DNA from: Paracoccus acridae
GTDB lineage: Bacteria > Pseudomonadota > Alphaproteobacteria > Rhodobacterales > Rhodobacteraceae
DNA: 64,000 nucleotides
NCBI RefSeq assembly: GCF_014642735.1
Contig: NZ_BMIV01000013.1
Coordinates: 1-64,000 of the forward strand
Reading direction: 5' to 3'
Position numbers and translations under genes: made by a program. This document shows, in pieces, positions 63,214 to 64,000 of the stretch. Each line of letters starts with the position of its first letter. Position 1 is the first letter of the stretch. The notes beneath the pieces were generated by a model, which saw nothing but the letters and a program-made list of their open reading frames with translations, did no database searches and was not told the origin of the DNA.

Positions 63214-64000
63214 GCGGATTTCGCCAGGGGTTGGCCGATGGGCAGGTTGATCCCGCCCTCGGATGCCAGCCATTGCGCCAGCCGGGTCACGCCGTCCTGC
63301 CAGTCCACCTTGGGCGAGAGTTCCAGCGCCTGGTCCGCCGCGCGGGTATCGGCCACGAAGTAACGCTGGTCGCCCGCCCGCCAGTCGGAATAGGCGATGT
63401 CCACGGGCCGGTCGATGATCCGGCCCACAAAGTCCAGCAACTGCCGCAGGCTGACCGCGTTCCGCGGCCCGCCGCCCAGGTTGAAGACGCGGCCCGAAAC
63501 CCGGTCGATGCGGTCCCAGGCGGCCAGATAGGCCTCGACCGCGTTGGACACGTCCAGGATGTCGCGCACCTGGCAGCCGTCGCCGTAAAGCGTGATCCCC
63601 TGCCCTTTCAGGGCGCGGATCAGGAAATGGGCGACCCAGCCCTGATCCTCGGTCCCCATCTGGCGCTGGCCATAGATGCAGGACATCCGCAAGACGCAGG
63701 TCGGCACGCCGAAGCTGCGCGCATAGTCCAGCACATATTGGTCCGCCGCGCCCTTGGAACAGCCATAGGGCGTATGGAAATCCAGCGGGCGTGCCTCGCC
63801 GATGCCATGAGCGCGGACATCGCCGTCGGTGGGGCGATAGGCCTCGCCCTCCAGCGCGAAGTCGAGATCCGCCAGATCGCCATAGACCTTGTTCGTGGAC
63901 GCAAAGACCAGCGGCGTGCCGTCGTTCTTGGCACGCAGGGCCTCCAGCAGGTTCATCGTGCCGATCAGGTTGATCGTCATGTCCTCGACCGGCTCGACCA
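63210..64000 (-). CDS. NAD-dependent epimerase/dehydratase, 5' end outside the window
   Basis: The C-terminal 263 residues of an extended SDR are present; the reading frame continues past position 64000 (codons before the internal Met read VEPVED), so the true start and the N-terminal glycine motif lie outside. Visible features are the catalytic STNKVYGDL, Tyr/Lys in TPYGCSKGAADQYV, RMSCIYGQRQMGTEDQGWVAHFL and GDGCQVRDILDVSNAVEAYL, which together resemble CDP-paratose 2-epimerase-like enzymes. It likely makes a special nucleotide sugar for the cluster. Confidence 0.82.
   Translation of the reverse strand, partial: VEPVEDMTINLIGTMNLLEALRAKNDGTPLVFASTNKVYGDLADLDFALEGEAYRPTDGDVRAHGIGEARPLDFHTPYGCSKGAADQYVLDYARSFGVPTCVLRMSCIYGQRQMGTEDQGWVAHFLIRALKGQGITLYGDGCQVRDILDVSNAVEAYLAAWDRIDRVSGRVFNLGGGPRNAVSLRQLLDFVGRIIDRPVDIAYSDWRAGDQRYFVADTRAADQALELSPKVDWQDGVTRLAQWLASEGGINLPIGQPLAKSA

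Overview
The window is GC-rich bacterial DNA with tightly packed, often overlapping genes. The gene content points to an alphaproteobacterium of the Rhodobacterales, most likely Paracoccus or a close relative: a QMP-type TRAP transporter, a GlgE alpha-glucan pathway, creatinase, a Weimberg-type xylonate dehydratase, DUF1127, DUF6165 and CgeB-like glycosyltransferases. This assignment rests on recognised protein families and was not tested by a search. I saw no rRNA, tRNA, CRISPR array, phage or intact insertion sequence.

Layout. 0.4-9 kb: an SleB-type lipoprotein hydrolase, an AI-2E-type permease with unusual C-terminal sensory domains, an isoquinoline 1-oxidoreductase-like molybdenum hydroxylase (iorAB), ExoD and a nucleoside deaminase. 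9-11.5 kb: a glutathionyl-hydroquinone reductase/DoxX pair divergent from a LysR regulator. 11.6-14.7 kb: a decaying nitrogen-compound locus with an intact dihydropyrimidinase, a frameshifted class V aminotransferase, and a deletion scar joining the 3' ends of an ABC ATPase gene and a GntR-type regulator gene. 14.7-20.4 kb: a small zinc-ribbon protein coupled to MscS, two Rnk-like proteins, DUF1127, DUF2189, and a type III polyketide synthase/ICMT-like methyltransferase pair. 20.7-25.7 kb: a creatine locus (creatinase, MFS carrier, solute-binding protein, LysR regulator) with the same control element in front of two transcription units. 25.7-37.4 kb: a sugar-acid catabolic region (XylD, XylX-like, D-erythronate-dehydrogenase-like, GarR/GlxR-like, SDR, FAD oxidoreductase, FadR-type regulator, TRAP transporter) beside a PQQ-dehydrogenase pseudogene. 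38-42 kb: BrkB and a three-gene envelope/stress cluster. 42.5-50.4 kb: glgE-mak-glgB plus a divergent GH13 enzyme. 50.7-56.3 kb: small stress-type proteins, an alpha/beta hydrolase, an HWE kinase/response-regulator pair and a type II NADH dehydrogenase. 56.5 kb to the end: a leftward glycan cluster (DUF6165, GT9-like, UXS, three CgeB-like, GT4, an epimerase running off the window).

The most interesting overall signal is a recurring promoter pattern, GGAAC-N16/17-(G/C/T)GTT. It lies upstream of nine transcription units: the AI-2E permease, iorAB, exoD, the envelope cluster, the GH13 gene, glgE-mak-glgB, DUF883, a 53-residue protein and DUF2934. It resembles the promoters of the alphaproteobacterial general stress sigma factor EcfG (ECF15). 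The reading is that envelope, osmolyte/alpha-glucan and small stress proteins here form one regulon, while the creatine and sugar-acid loci have their own local regulators.
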